Assembly (NCBI GenBank): GCA_013696065.1
Contig: JACCZJ010000257.1
Span: 1-13,686 of the forward strand
Direction: 5' to 3'
DNA: 13,686 bases
Source of the DNA: Nocardioidaceae bacterium
GTDB taxonomy: Bacteria > Actinomycetota > Actinomycetes > Propionibacteriales > Nocardioidaceae
Both the position numbers and the translations under genes were made by a program. The notes under the pieces were generated by a model. That model had not been told where the DNA came from. It ran no database searches and saw only the letters and a program-made list of their open reading frames with translations. Position 1 is the first letter of the stretch. Each line of letters begins with the position of its first letter. This document shows positions 1 to 6,820 of this stretch, piece by piece.

Positions 1-1680
1 TCCCACCACCTTGTCGACGAACTCGAAGCCGCTTCCGGTCGGCAACGGCTCGACGCCGACCTCGCAGACGGCGAACTGCCCATGCCCGCCGCTTTGTTTC
101 ACATGTCTGCCGCGTCCCCTCGACGCGCTCGTCAAGGTCTCGCGAAGGGGCACCCGAACGTCGACCTGGTCGACCTGAACGCCATAGCGAGTGCTGAGCC
201 GGTCGAGCAGGACATCGGCGTGCGCCTCCCCAAGACACCACAACACGAGCTGCTTGGTCTCGCGATGGTGTTCGATGGCGACGGTCGGATCCTCGGCTGC
301 CAGGCGTTGAAGGGCTTGGCCGAGCTTGTCCTCGTCGGCTTTCGCGTGGGCGACCAAGGCGATAGGCAGCAGGGGAGTCGGCATGGGCCAGGGCTCCATC
401 ACCAACGGGTTGACCTTGTCGCTCAAGGTGTCACCGGTCTCTGCCCGCGACAGCTTGGCAATCGCGCATATGTCGCCAGCGATCGCCGCGTTGATAAGCC
501 TCTGGGTCTTGCCCAGCGGCGAGGACAGGGCGCCGATGCGCTCGTCCTCGTCATGGTCTTGGTGGCCATGGTGCTCGCTGGCGAAGTTGGACAGGTGCCC
601 CGAGACGTGGACGGTGGCGTCTGGGCGGATTGTCCCCGAAAAAACTCGGACCAGGCTGATCCGGCCCACATAGGGATCGGAGGTGGTCTTGATCACCTCC
701 GCCAAGAGGTCGCCGTCGGGATCACAGCTCAGGCCGGTGACGTGCTTGCCGGCGATGGTGTAGACGGCCGGAAACTGGTGCTCCGACGGGGGCGGGAAGG
801 CTTGGGTGATGATCTCGATCAGCTCGTCGAGGCCGAGCCCGGTGAGAGCGGACACCGGTATGACAGGGAAGAACGAGCCGCGGGCAACCGCCGTCTCCAC
901 GTCATCGATGAGCAGCTTGACGTCGATGTCCTCGCCGCCCATATAGCGGTCCATCAGGCTCTCATCCTCGGACTCCTCGATGACCGCTTCGATCAACGGG
1001 CCGCGATGTTCCTCGATGAGGAGTTGCTCGTCCTTTGTGGGTGGGTGCACGACGCGGCCCGTACCCACGGTGTTCGAGTAGTCGGAGACGGTCTGCGAGA
1101 GCAGCGCGGCCAGGTCATCGGTGTCGGAGCCGTCGTGCGCGACCGGTACGTAGAGCGGGACGACCTTGTCGCCGAAGACGGCCTGCGCCTCCGCGAGGAC
1201 CTGGTGGTAGTCGGCGCGTGGATGGTTGAGCTTGCTGATCACCACGCATCGCGGCATACCGACGGCTTGACACTCGAGCCACAGTGCTTGGGTCGCGCCG
1301 TCCACGCCGTCGGCTGCGGAGATGACGAAGAGGGCACAGTCGGCGGCGCGCAGACCTGCTCTCAGCTCTCCGACGAAGTCCGAATATCCGGGGGCGTCGA
1401 GCAGGTTGATCTTGATGCGGTCGACGGTGATGGGCGCCAGGCTGAGCCCTACCGATCGCTGCTGCCGGATCTCTGCCTCGTCGTAGTCGGTGATCGTCGT
1501 GCCGTCATCGACACGTCCGGCTCGGTGAATGACTCCAGTCGATGCGAGCAAAGACTCGACCAACGTCGTCTTGCCCGATCCGGCCGGACCTACCACGACG
1601 ACGTTGCGGATGGCTGCGGGACTGTTGGGCTGGCGCGTCGCCCCGTCAAGGGTTCCAGCCCCACCTGGTCTGCCTGACAT
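1..1680 (-). CDS. fusA2: Elongation factor G-like GTPase EF-G2 (3'-truncated by window edge)
   Basis: The reverse strand reads without a stop for 560 codons from an ATG at 1680 to the left edge. The family is about 710 residues long, so about 150 C-terminal residues (the end of domain IV and domain V) lie outside. The start follows a GAGGGAGAAG Shine-Dalgarno-like stretch. Visible motifs are the P-loop GPAGSGKTT (31-39), the switch I region EIRQQRSVGLS (70-80), G3 DAPGYSDF (95-102), G4 SKLN (149-152), G5 SAL (277-279), the domain II segment KTTSDPYVGRISLVRVFSGT (331-350) and the domain IV start with HVKQSGGHGQFAVC (526-539). These match my memory of mycobacterial FusA2 closely. As is usual in EF-G2, the catalytic His of G3 is Tyr. 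Family knowledge: mycobacterial EF-G2 binds guanine nucleotides but was reported to lack ribosome-dependent GTPase activity, and its role is unclear. An oddity here is that the G4 Asp is Asn. Expected to be cytosolic and ribosome-associated. Confidence 0.95.
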   Translation of the reverse strand, partial: MSGRPGGAGTLDGATRQPNSPAAIRNVVVVGPAGSGKTTLVESLLASTGVIHRAGRVDDGTTITDYDEAEIRQQRSVGLSLAPITVDRIKINLLDAPGYSDFVGELRAGLRAADCALFVISAADGVDGATQALWLECQAVGMPRCVVISKLNHPRADYHQVLAEAQAVFGDKVVPLYVPVAHDGSDTDDLAALLSQTVSDYSNTVGTGRVVHPPTKDEQLLIEEHRGPLIEAVIEESEDESLMDRYMGGEDIDVKLLIDDVETAVARGSFFPVIPVSALTGLGLDELIEIITQAFPPPSEHQFPAVYTIAGKHVTGLSCDPDGDLLAEVIKTTSDPYVGRISLVRVFSGTIRPDATVHVSGHLSNFASEHHGHQDHDEDERIGALSSPLGKTQRLINAAIAGDICAIAKLSRAETGDTLSDKVNPLVMEPWPMPTPLLPIALVAHAKADEDKLGQALQRLAAEDPTVAIEHHRETKQLVLWCLGEAHADVLLDRLSTRYGVQVDQVDVRVPLRETLTSASRGRGRHVKQSGGHGQFAVCEVGVEPLPTGSGFEFVDKVVG

Positions 1681-1915
1681 GAGGACTTCTCCCTCGCTCG
1701 GTGTGTGCTGTCGTCGGACACTGCCTACACTTTTCTCCACTCGCGCGCGGACCACAATGGGTCGGGCGACGTCAGCTGCATGCGTCACAACCGAAAGCCG
1801 TCCTCCGCCCCTCGGGTGAACGGATCGGGAACTTCAGATGTGAACTTCGGGTAGGTGCGCCTCGCCGCGCCAACGACCTCTTCCCAGGAGTCACCTCCGG
1901 GACTACGGTGACGCC
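1681..1915. other. Divergent intergenic region between EF-G2 and the phosphodiester glycosidase
   Basis: This 235-bp gap must hold the promoters of both divergent genes. On the right side GAACTTC occurs twice as a direct repeat, at 1829-1835 and 1842-1848 (13-nt period), followed by GGGTAGGT. The first copy lies within GGGAACT, which resembles a -35 box for an ECF-type sigma factor, but I see no matching -10, so this is only a hint. No clear sigma-70 promoter, RNA gene or small ORF was recognised. Confidence 0.4.
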
Positions 1916-3562
1916 GTGAACTCTATGATGAAACGGCGCATCGTCGGCTCGATTGCCTTGCTTGCCATGTTTGCGACACCGCCCTCGATCACGGCGCAAG
2001 CCGGCTCCCAGACGACGAGGGACGCGGTTGTGACTGCCGAGGCAGCGTCACTTCCGCTGGGCCCTGCCGGCCTGAGTGAGACTCGTATGAAGACGCGGTT
2101 GCAGCGCGGCGTGACGCTCACCACTATCGTTCGCGGCGCCACCGACCCCAGCCACGTCTGGACGGTCGAAACCAACATCGCGGCAGGCAGCACGTCACCT
2201 GACCCGGACGCGCCACCGAGAAGCCTGACTGACCGGGCGAGTGCCGAGGCGTTCGCCGATCGCCTACGTGCGGAAGGATTCCACCCGCGCGTCGAGGAGG
2301 TCGTCACCCCTGCGACGGCCGATTACGCCGGTGGCAGCATCGGCTGGCGCGTGCGGGTCGGGAGGTTCGCCGACAAGGCGACCGCCGATGCAATGCTCGC
2401 GCGCCTGGTTGCTGCCGGGTTCACCGGTGCGAGCCGGTTCACCGGTTGGGACGGGTCACCGACGGACCGCGGACCGTGGCGCCTGCAGGTGCTCACCATA
2501 GACCCCGACAGGTTCCGAGGCAGCCTCTTGGCCTCGTACGGCCCCGACCTCGAGGACCGCGAAACCACGAGCGCCTTGAGCATTGCGCACGGCGCAACAG
2601 CCGCGGTTAACGCGGGCTATTTCGTCTTCGACCCGGCTTCCGGGGCGCCGGGCGACCCGGCGGGTATAGGCGTTTACAGCGGCAAGCTGCTCAGCGAATC
2701 TGTGGGTCGCCGCCCAGCCCTCGTGCTCCGCGACGACGCGTCGCGCACCCGGGTCAAGCGGCTGCGCTGGTTCGGGAAAGTCAAAGACCGCGAAGGCGTT
2801 CGGCTCAGGCTCGACGGGATCGACCGGGTCCCGGGGCTCATCCGTAACTGCGGAGGCACAGCGGACGACGTGCCAACCCCGCTCCCGCTTCACGACTTCA
2901 CCTGTACTGACTCCGACGAGTTAGTCGCGTTCACGTCCGAGTTCGGACAAGACACGCCTACGGGGCCAGGGCTGGAGGCTGTCCTCGACCAGCATGACCG
3001 TGTCGTATCGCTGCGCTCGCCGCGTGGAGGGCCGTTGCTGACCGGCTACCAGGCGATTCAGGCTACTGGCTCGCTCGTCGACGACCTCCGCGAGACAGCG
3101 GTTGTCGGCAAGAAACTGAAGATCACCACGAGGCTTCGCTACGTCCGTCACCACAGGATCCGGCCACGGTCCTCGATGTCAATCGTCAACGGTGGGCCAG
3201 AGCTTGTCCGCGACGGACGGCTGCATGTCACCCCGAGGGTCGATGGCTTCGTACGCCCCACCGATCCGAGCTTCTACTACGGCTTCAGCGCGAAGCGAAA
3301 CCCGCGCACCTTTGCGGGTGTCGACGCCGAGGGACGTATCCTCTTGGCCACCGCCGACGGTCGTAGCACGTCGAGCCTCGGACTCACCATCGTCGAAACC
3401 GGCGCTGTGGCTCGGGCACTCGGTATGCGCGATGCGCTGAACCTCGACGGCGGCGGTTCGACCACGATGGTCGTCGAGGGGCAGGTCATCAACCAGCCGT
3501 CCGACGACACGGGCGAGCGCCCGGTCGGCGATGCTCTGCTGATCCTGCCCCGGGCTAGGTAG
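1916..3562 (+). CDS. Secreted phosphodiester glycosidase family (NAGPA/DUF2233) protein with SPOR-like module
   Basis: This protein of 548 residues starts with a signal peptide: basic residues at 6-8, a hydrophobic run at about 9-21, and likely cleavage after TAQA (26-29). Residues about 80-178 look like a SPOR-type repeat pair, each with an alpha helix of the form (A)xAxAxRLxAxGF (109-122 and 155-169). A GWRVRVGRF strand (143-151) precedes the second helix. The catalytic domain of the phosphodiester glycosidase family follows, with AAVNAGYF (229-236), VNGGPEL (424-430), LNLDGGGSTTMVV (508-520) and GERPVGDALLI (533-543). The family includes the enzyme that uncovers mannose-6-phosphate and bacterial exported relatives acting on sugar phosphodiesters; the substrate here is unknown, though cell-wall or teichoic-acid-like polymers are plausible. 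The GTG at 1916 has no well-placed ribosome site. The ATGs at 1925 and 1928 are equally likely starts and keep the signal peptide intact. Confidence 0.9.
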   Translation: MNSMMKRRIVGSIALLAMFATPPSITAQAGSQTTRDAVVTAEAASLPLGPAGLSETRMKTRLQRGVTLTTIVRGATDPSHVWTVETNIAAGSTSPDPDAPPRSLTDRASAEAFADRLRAEGFHPRVEEVVTPATADYAGGSIGWRVRVGRFADKATADAMLARLVAAGFTGASRFTGWDGSPTDRGPWRLQVLTIDPDRFRGSLLASYGPDLEDRETTSALSIAHGATAAVNAGYFVFDPASGAPGDPAGIGVYSGKLLSESVGRRPALVLRDDASRTRVKRLRWFGKVKDREGVRLRLDGIDRVPGLIRNCGGTADDVPTPLPLHDFTCTDSDELVAFTSEFGQDTPTGPGLEAVLDQHDRVVSLRSPRGGPLLTGYQAIQATGSLVDDLRETAVVGKKLKITTRLRYVRHHRIRPRSSMSIVNGGPELVRDGRLHVTPRVDGFVRPTDPSFYYGFSAKRNPRTFAGVDAEGRILLATADGRSTSSLGLTIVETGAVARALGMRDALNLDGGGSTTMVVEGQVINQPSDDTGERPVGDALLILPRAR

Positions 3563-3580
3563 CAATCAATCCCTAAACTC

Positions 3581-4330
3581 TCAAGACGCGTACTGACCGC
3601 TTGATGTGCGTAGCTCCCACTGCGAGGGCGTGGTGCGTCCTGGTTGCCTCGTGCATCCCTTGCGCGCGTCGTGTGTGAAGCCAACCGCGTGGCCGAACTC
3701 GTGACATGTGACCGCTTGGTTCCGGGGGTAGGCGGCATTGAGGTGGACTCGTACCGCTTCGTCGGTGTGGAGGACGATCACGGCGTACCCGAGAACGTTG
3801 GAGTCGCGGTTGCGGTATTCCATCACTTTGACGCAGTGGGCTGCAGGGTGCCGCTTGCAGGTTCCGACACGCACGTTGAGATCGTGAGCGCGGTCCCACG
3901 CGTGGACGACACTGAGAAGCCTCCACTGACGAGATAACCCACCAGCCTCGGTTTGCACGATGATGGTGTTACTCGGGCTGAGCCAGTGTCGGATGAACTC
4001 GGGTTCGGTTGTCCGAACCATTGAAGGCACTGTGGCGCGGAGGGCGGTGAGAGCTGCAACGATGTGCCTCTGTGGCGGTCGACGCTCACCACGTCGGGAG
4101 TGGGCCTTGGTGACGAGCCCAGGCCGGTTGACGCTCGCGTTGTCGGGTGATTCGGCTTCGAAGGTGGCATCGGACGTCCTGGTGTTGCCCGACGCCCCCT
4201 CACCAGCCCACGTCCCTGCTCGAATCGCGCCAGCGCCTTGGGCGTCGAGAGGGAGGGGGGCCATCAGACCCAAGGTGGCGACCAGGGCGAGACCCGATAT
4301 CACCGGTCGTGCCATTCTTTGACGCCACAT
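3581..4330 (-). CDS. Secreted metzincin-type zinc metalloprotease-like protein
   Basis: This 249-residue protein has an N-terminal signal peptide (MARPVISGLALVATLGLMA from Met6 or Met1; likely cleavage near residue 30). Near the C-terminus lies HEFGHAVGFTHD (210-221), the HExxHxxGxxHD zinc signature of metzincins (matrixin-like). His210, His214 and His220 should bind zinc and Glu211 be the catalytic base. Four cysteines (158, 166, 209, 225) suggest two disulfides, in keeping with an exported enzyme. Bacterial relatives usually have a Cys-Met turn shortly after the zinc site; here the corresponding segment reads GCTRQ (225-229), so the Met appears to be Thr. The catalytic part is short, and a full peptidase fold may not be present. 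The gene converges on the phosphodiester glycosidase gene across 18 bp with no evident hairpin terminator between them. A GGGGA motif lies 6 nt before the ATG. Substrate unknown. Confidence 0.8.
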   Translation of the reverse strand: MWRQRMARPVISGLALVATLGLMAPLPLDAQGAGAIRAGTWAGEGASGNTRTSDATFEAESPDNASVNRPGLVTKAHSRRGERRPPQRHIVAALTALRATVPSMVRTTEPEFIRHWLSPSNTIIVQTEAGGLSRQWRLLSVVHAWDRAHDLNVRVGTCKRHPAAHCVKVMEYRNRDSNVLGYAVIVLHTDEAVRVHLNAAYPRNQAVTCHEFGHAVGFTHDARKGCTRQPGRTTPSQWELRTSSGQYAS

Positions 4331-4357
4331 GTGAAGTCCCCGCGCTAGTCTGGATTC

Positions 4358-4385
4358 ATATTATTACGGCAGAAAAGTGGCTAAA
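4358..4385 (-). promoter_or_regulatory. Candidate promoter of the metzincin gene
   Basis: On the reverse strand a TAATAT box (4363-4358) lies 27 nt before the ATG at 4330, leaving a leader of about 20 nt. The best -35 at a 16-bp spacer is TTTAGC (3 of 6 to consensus). The -10 is convincing by base content and distance; the -35 is weak. Confidence 0.3.
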
Positions 4386-4648
4386 TCTACTCGACTTCTG
4401 TCCTCCGAGTGAGCGGCTGCGATCCCATACAGAGCTGGGCAATGACCGCAAGTCAGCAGTTGTTGCGCTACGTAAGTGGAGCTCAAAAGATCCGATTGAC
4501 CCTCGGCGGCCGGTGATAGCTCGCTGACCTGCGTGTTTGCCTCGAATCGAAGCCAACGCAGAGGCTTGCCGAGAAAGCGCAACCGCAGCATCCGGTCGAC
4601 ATCCGAATTGCGTGCTTTGTAACTTAAACTACAAGCAGTTAGTGCGCC

Positions 4649-4662
4649 CTTACACAAAGAAA
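4649..4662 (+). promoter_or_regulatory. Possible third ROK-operator-like site
   Basis: CTTACACAAAGAAA here differs at a single base from CTTTCACAAAGAAA in the promoter of the alpha-galactosidase operon (read on its coding strand). The left arm of the TTTC-N5-GAAA repeat is changed to TTAC, and no TTGACT box precedes it. No gene obviously starts from it. It could be an auxiliary site, a decayed copy or chance in AT-rich DNA. Confidence 0.2.
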
Positions 4663-4761
4663 ATGCACGGATTTCCCAAAACGAGATGCGCGGTTGCTCT
4701 GCATAGCAGATCGATTACTCCCGGTTACATCTGCGATGTCCATCACCAGCGGACTTGCCCG

Positions 4762-5775
4762 TCATTCGTCGGGGTAGCGAAGACCGATTGTGCTCCGGAT
4801 GTCGTCCATTGTTGCCATGATGGCCACCGACTCCTCGGGAGGCATGAGCGTGCTGGCGGTCTTGCCATCGCGAAGCAGCCGCTCAACTTCAGCTGCCTGG
4901 TACTGCATCCCTCGCCCAGTCACAGGCTGATCGAATTCTTCGACCAACTTGTTGTCCGGGTCATACAGGGTGACCTTCGCTGGGGCGTACCACGTGGCCG
5001 CGATCTCGATACGCCCGTCTGTGCCTAGCACCGTGGCCGCGTTCGGGCCGCGGGTCTCACTCGATGAGTATGTTGTCGATATCCCGCCGTTCGTGTGGCG
5101 AAAGATCGTCGCGACGGATGCATCGACACCGGAATCTTTGAAGGTCGCGCAAGCCTGCATCTGAGCCGGCCGGCCCAACATGTCGAACGCGAAGGAGATG
5201 GGGTAGATGCCGAGATCGAGGAGGGCTCCACCGGCGAGGTGAGGGTTGTTGATCCGGTGCTTCGCGTCACTGGGCAGGCGCTGAGTGTGGTCCGCATGAA
5301 CCGAACGCACTTCCCCCACCCGGCCGTCTCTGATGAACGATCTGACGTGTTCCATGTGGGGGAGAAAGCGAGTCCACATCGCTTCCATCACGAGAAGCTG
5401 GTGTCGTTGACCGAGACCGGTGATCTCTCTCGCTTGCGTCTCGTTGAGGGTGAATGCCTTCTCCACGAGAACATGCTTGCCGTTCTCGAGAGCGAGAGCG
5501 GCATTGGCCGCATGGAAGTTGTGAGGTGTGGCGATGTAGACGACGTCCACGACCGGATCCGCGACGAGCTCCTCATATGAGCCGTACGCGCGTGGGATCT
5601 CGAAAGGTCTGGCGAACGACTCGGCAGCGGCGAGGGTGCGGGAACCGACTGCCGCCACGCGGTGCCCATGGGCGAGAAGGTCCTGGGTGAAGACGCGGGC
5701 GATGCCTCCGGTTGCGAGAACTCCCCAGCCCAGCTTTCCCTCTGACATTGGATACGGCTCGCGACGAGCGTTCAC
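4762..5775 (-). CDS. Gfo/Idh/MocA family NAD(P)-dependent sugar oxidoreductase
   Basis: This 337-residue protein has the usual family length. The Rossmann part starts with GVLATGGIA (18-26) and continues through DVVYIATPHNFH (77-88). The conserved lysine lies in VEKAFTLN (104-111, Lys106). The substrate half carries MEAMWTRFLP (130-139) and GGALLDLGIYPI (182-193), with Asp187 and Tyr191 in the positions that in the glucose-fructose oxidoreductase and dihydrodiol dehydrogenase branch carry the catalytic Tyr. It is thus a sugar or polyol dehydrogenase/reductase; the substrate is not readable. The start is taken as the GTG at 5775, which overlaps the stop of the preceding dehydrogenase gene as GTGA, a sign of translational coupling. 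The ATG at 5748 (Met10) is an alternative and would suit the fold, which begins near residue 14. It is the last gene of the three-gene GH36 operon. No strong terminator is seen after it. Confidence 0.9.
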   Translation of the reverse strand: MNARREPYPMSEGKLGWGVLATGGIARVFTQDLLAHGHRVAAVGSRTLAAAESFARPFEIPRAYGSYEELVADPVVDVVYIATPHNFHAANAALALENGKHVLVEKAFTLNETQAREITGLGQRHQLLVMEAMWTRFLPHMEHVRSFIRDGRVGEVRSVHADHTQRLPSDAKHRINNPHLAGGALLDLGIYPISFAFDMLGRPAQMQACATFKDSGVDASVATIFRHTNGGISTTYSSSETRGPNAATVLGTDGRIEIAATWYAPAKVTLYDPDNKLVEEFDQPVTGRGMQYQAAEVERLLRDGKTASTLMPPEESVAIMATMDDIRSTIGLRYPDE

Positions 5776-6818
5776 GGCTTAGCCCCGTAGTCGAGCACTA
5801 CTTGGAGGGCTTCCTCAGGAGAAGTGTCCAGCATCTCGAACACGGCGGGGGCCTCCTCTGCATGGACCGTGTGCGTGATGAGGTCCGTCAGTCGCAGCTG
5901 CCCATCACGTTCCAGTTCGAGGACGGTCTTCGACATCCGCAGCTCATCCCAGCGGTGCTGGAGGGCTGGCGCGACACCCGAGATCTGCGAGCCGATCACG
6001 GAGATTCGGTTGTGGTGAAACTCCTCGCCAAGCCGCACGGGTGTCGCCTGACCTTGAAAGAAGCCGCCCACCACCACGGTTGAACTGTAAGCGGCGGTGC
6101 GAACCGCCTCGTGGAGCGCGTGGTAGCTCCCGCTCATCTCGATCACGACATCCGCGCCGCGGTTGTCAGTTGCAGCGCGCACGCATTCGGCGACATCATC
6201 CGTCGCGGGGTCGAGCACCCCTGACGCGCCGAGACGATGCGCCAGCTCGCGACGGCCGGGTATGAGGTCGACCGAGATGACGCGACCGCCATTCAGTCTT
6301 GCCAGCTGGGCGACTATCTGCCCGGGCACTCCGGCCCCGAAGACGACCACGGTTTCGCCGACGTGGATGTCGGCATCCAGGATTGCGTTGAGGGCGATGG
6401 CGCCGATCTTGGCGAAGATCCCGGAGACCGCGACCGAGCCGTTCGGGAGGAGACGCTGCTGCGCCCACTCTGCGGAACATACGACCGACGACCGGTGCCC
6501 CCAGCCTCCCCATACTAGCTGCCCAACAAGATCCGCGTCGACGCCCTCACCGACGGCTGTGACGCGTCCTACCTCCTCGTAACCCCACCCGTCCAGCGGA
6601 TAGGAGTGGCTGGAATCACCGGGCACGAAGAGCCGCCGACGTGGGTCCCACTCACTTTCTAGGTAAGGGTTGCTGCCCCGGTAGGCGGTCAGCTCCGTGC
6701 CAGCCGAAATGCCCGAGTACAGGGTGTCGAGCCGCACCTCGCCCAGACCGACCAGCTGGTCTTCGAAGTCGATCACCTCGGCCGTGCGCGGAGACGTGAA
6801 ACGAACGAGACGTCCCAC
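5772..6818 (-). CDS. MDR-superfamily (zinc-alcohol-dehydrogenase-like) sugar dehydrogenase, zinc ligands absent
   Basis: This 348-residue medium-chain dehydrogenase has an N-terminal GroES-like domain and a nucleotide-binding domain with VVVFGAGVPGQ (157-167). Asp184 at the end of the second strand favours NAD(H). The segment that normally holds the first catalytic zinc Cys reads SGISAGTEL (35-43), and the usual GHE reads GYEEVG (79-84), so both usual ligands are missing. No four-Cys structural zinc lobe is present. GTE followed by GYE is also how the bacteriochlorophyllide dehydrogenase BchC branch looks, and E. coli YcjQ (a guloside dehydrogenase) shares the GTE and GxGxxG layout as I recall it. 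The GTG start lies 2 bp after the alpha-galactosidase stop, with AGGA (6829-6826) 7 nt upstream. Its stop overlaps the start of the Gfo/Idh gene. Likely role: oxidising a glycoside or sugar from the same pathway; substrate unknown. Confidence 0.88.
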   Translation of the reverse strand: MGRLVRFTSPRTAEVIDFEDQLVGLGEVRLDTLYSGISAGTELTAYRGSNPYLESEWDPRRRLFVPGDSSHSYPLDGWGYEEVGRVTAVGEGVDADLVGQLVWGGWGHRSSVVCSAEWAQQRLLPNGSVAVSGIFAKIGAIALNAILDADIHVGETVVVFGAGVPGQIVAQLARLNGGRVISVDLIPGRRELAHRLGASGVLDPATDDVAECVRAATDNRGADVVIEMSGSYHALHEAVRTAAYSSTVVVGGFFQGQATPVRLGEEFHHNRISVIGSQISGVAPALQHRWDELRMSKTVLELERDGQLRLTDLITHTVHAEEAPAVFEMLDTSPEEALQVVLDYGAKP

Positions 6819-6820
6819 GG

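Larger units (their letters stand above)
4331..4761. other. Gene-free gap of about 430 bp, partly AT-rich
   Basis: No frame here has a recognisable domain, a good ribosome site and sensible codon use together; the longest frames (reverse 4657-4364, forward 4537 onward) look accidental. A hand count over 4611-4740 gives 61 G/C of 130 (about 47%), well below the flanking genes. Visible items are the metzincin promoter at the left end, an imperfect hairpin at 4533-4559 (about 10 pairs, AAT loop), and an operator-like match at 4649-4662. The downstream ends of the metzincin-side and sugar-operon-side units meet around this gap, so it may mark a module boundary. No tRNA or transposase remnant was found. 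Confidence 0.5.

Noticed and set aside
82..1677. Forward open frame of 531 codons
   Set aside because: It lies wholly antisense to the EF-G2 gene, whose reverse-strand translation has all GTPase motifs; the forward protein has no recognisable domain.
3563..3580. Bidirectional terminator between the convergent genes
   Set aside because: The 18-bp gap shows no hairpin and no T-run.
4364..4657. Reverse open frame of 97 codons in the gap
   Set aside because: No known motif, no good ribosome site, codon use unlike the neighbours; probably accidental.
4691..4745. Possible tRNA or att remnant in the AT-rich gap
   Set aside because: Short complementary pieces exist, but no cloverleaf with T-arm and anticodon arm can be drawn.
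4537..5028. Forward open frame running from the gap into the Gfo/Idh gene
   Set aside because: Its second half is antisense to the Gfo/Idh gene and its first half has no recognisable motif.
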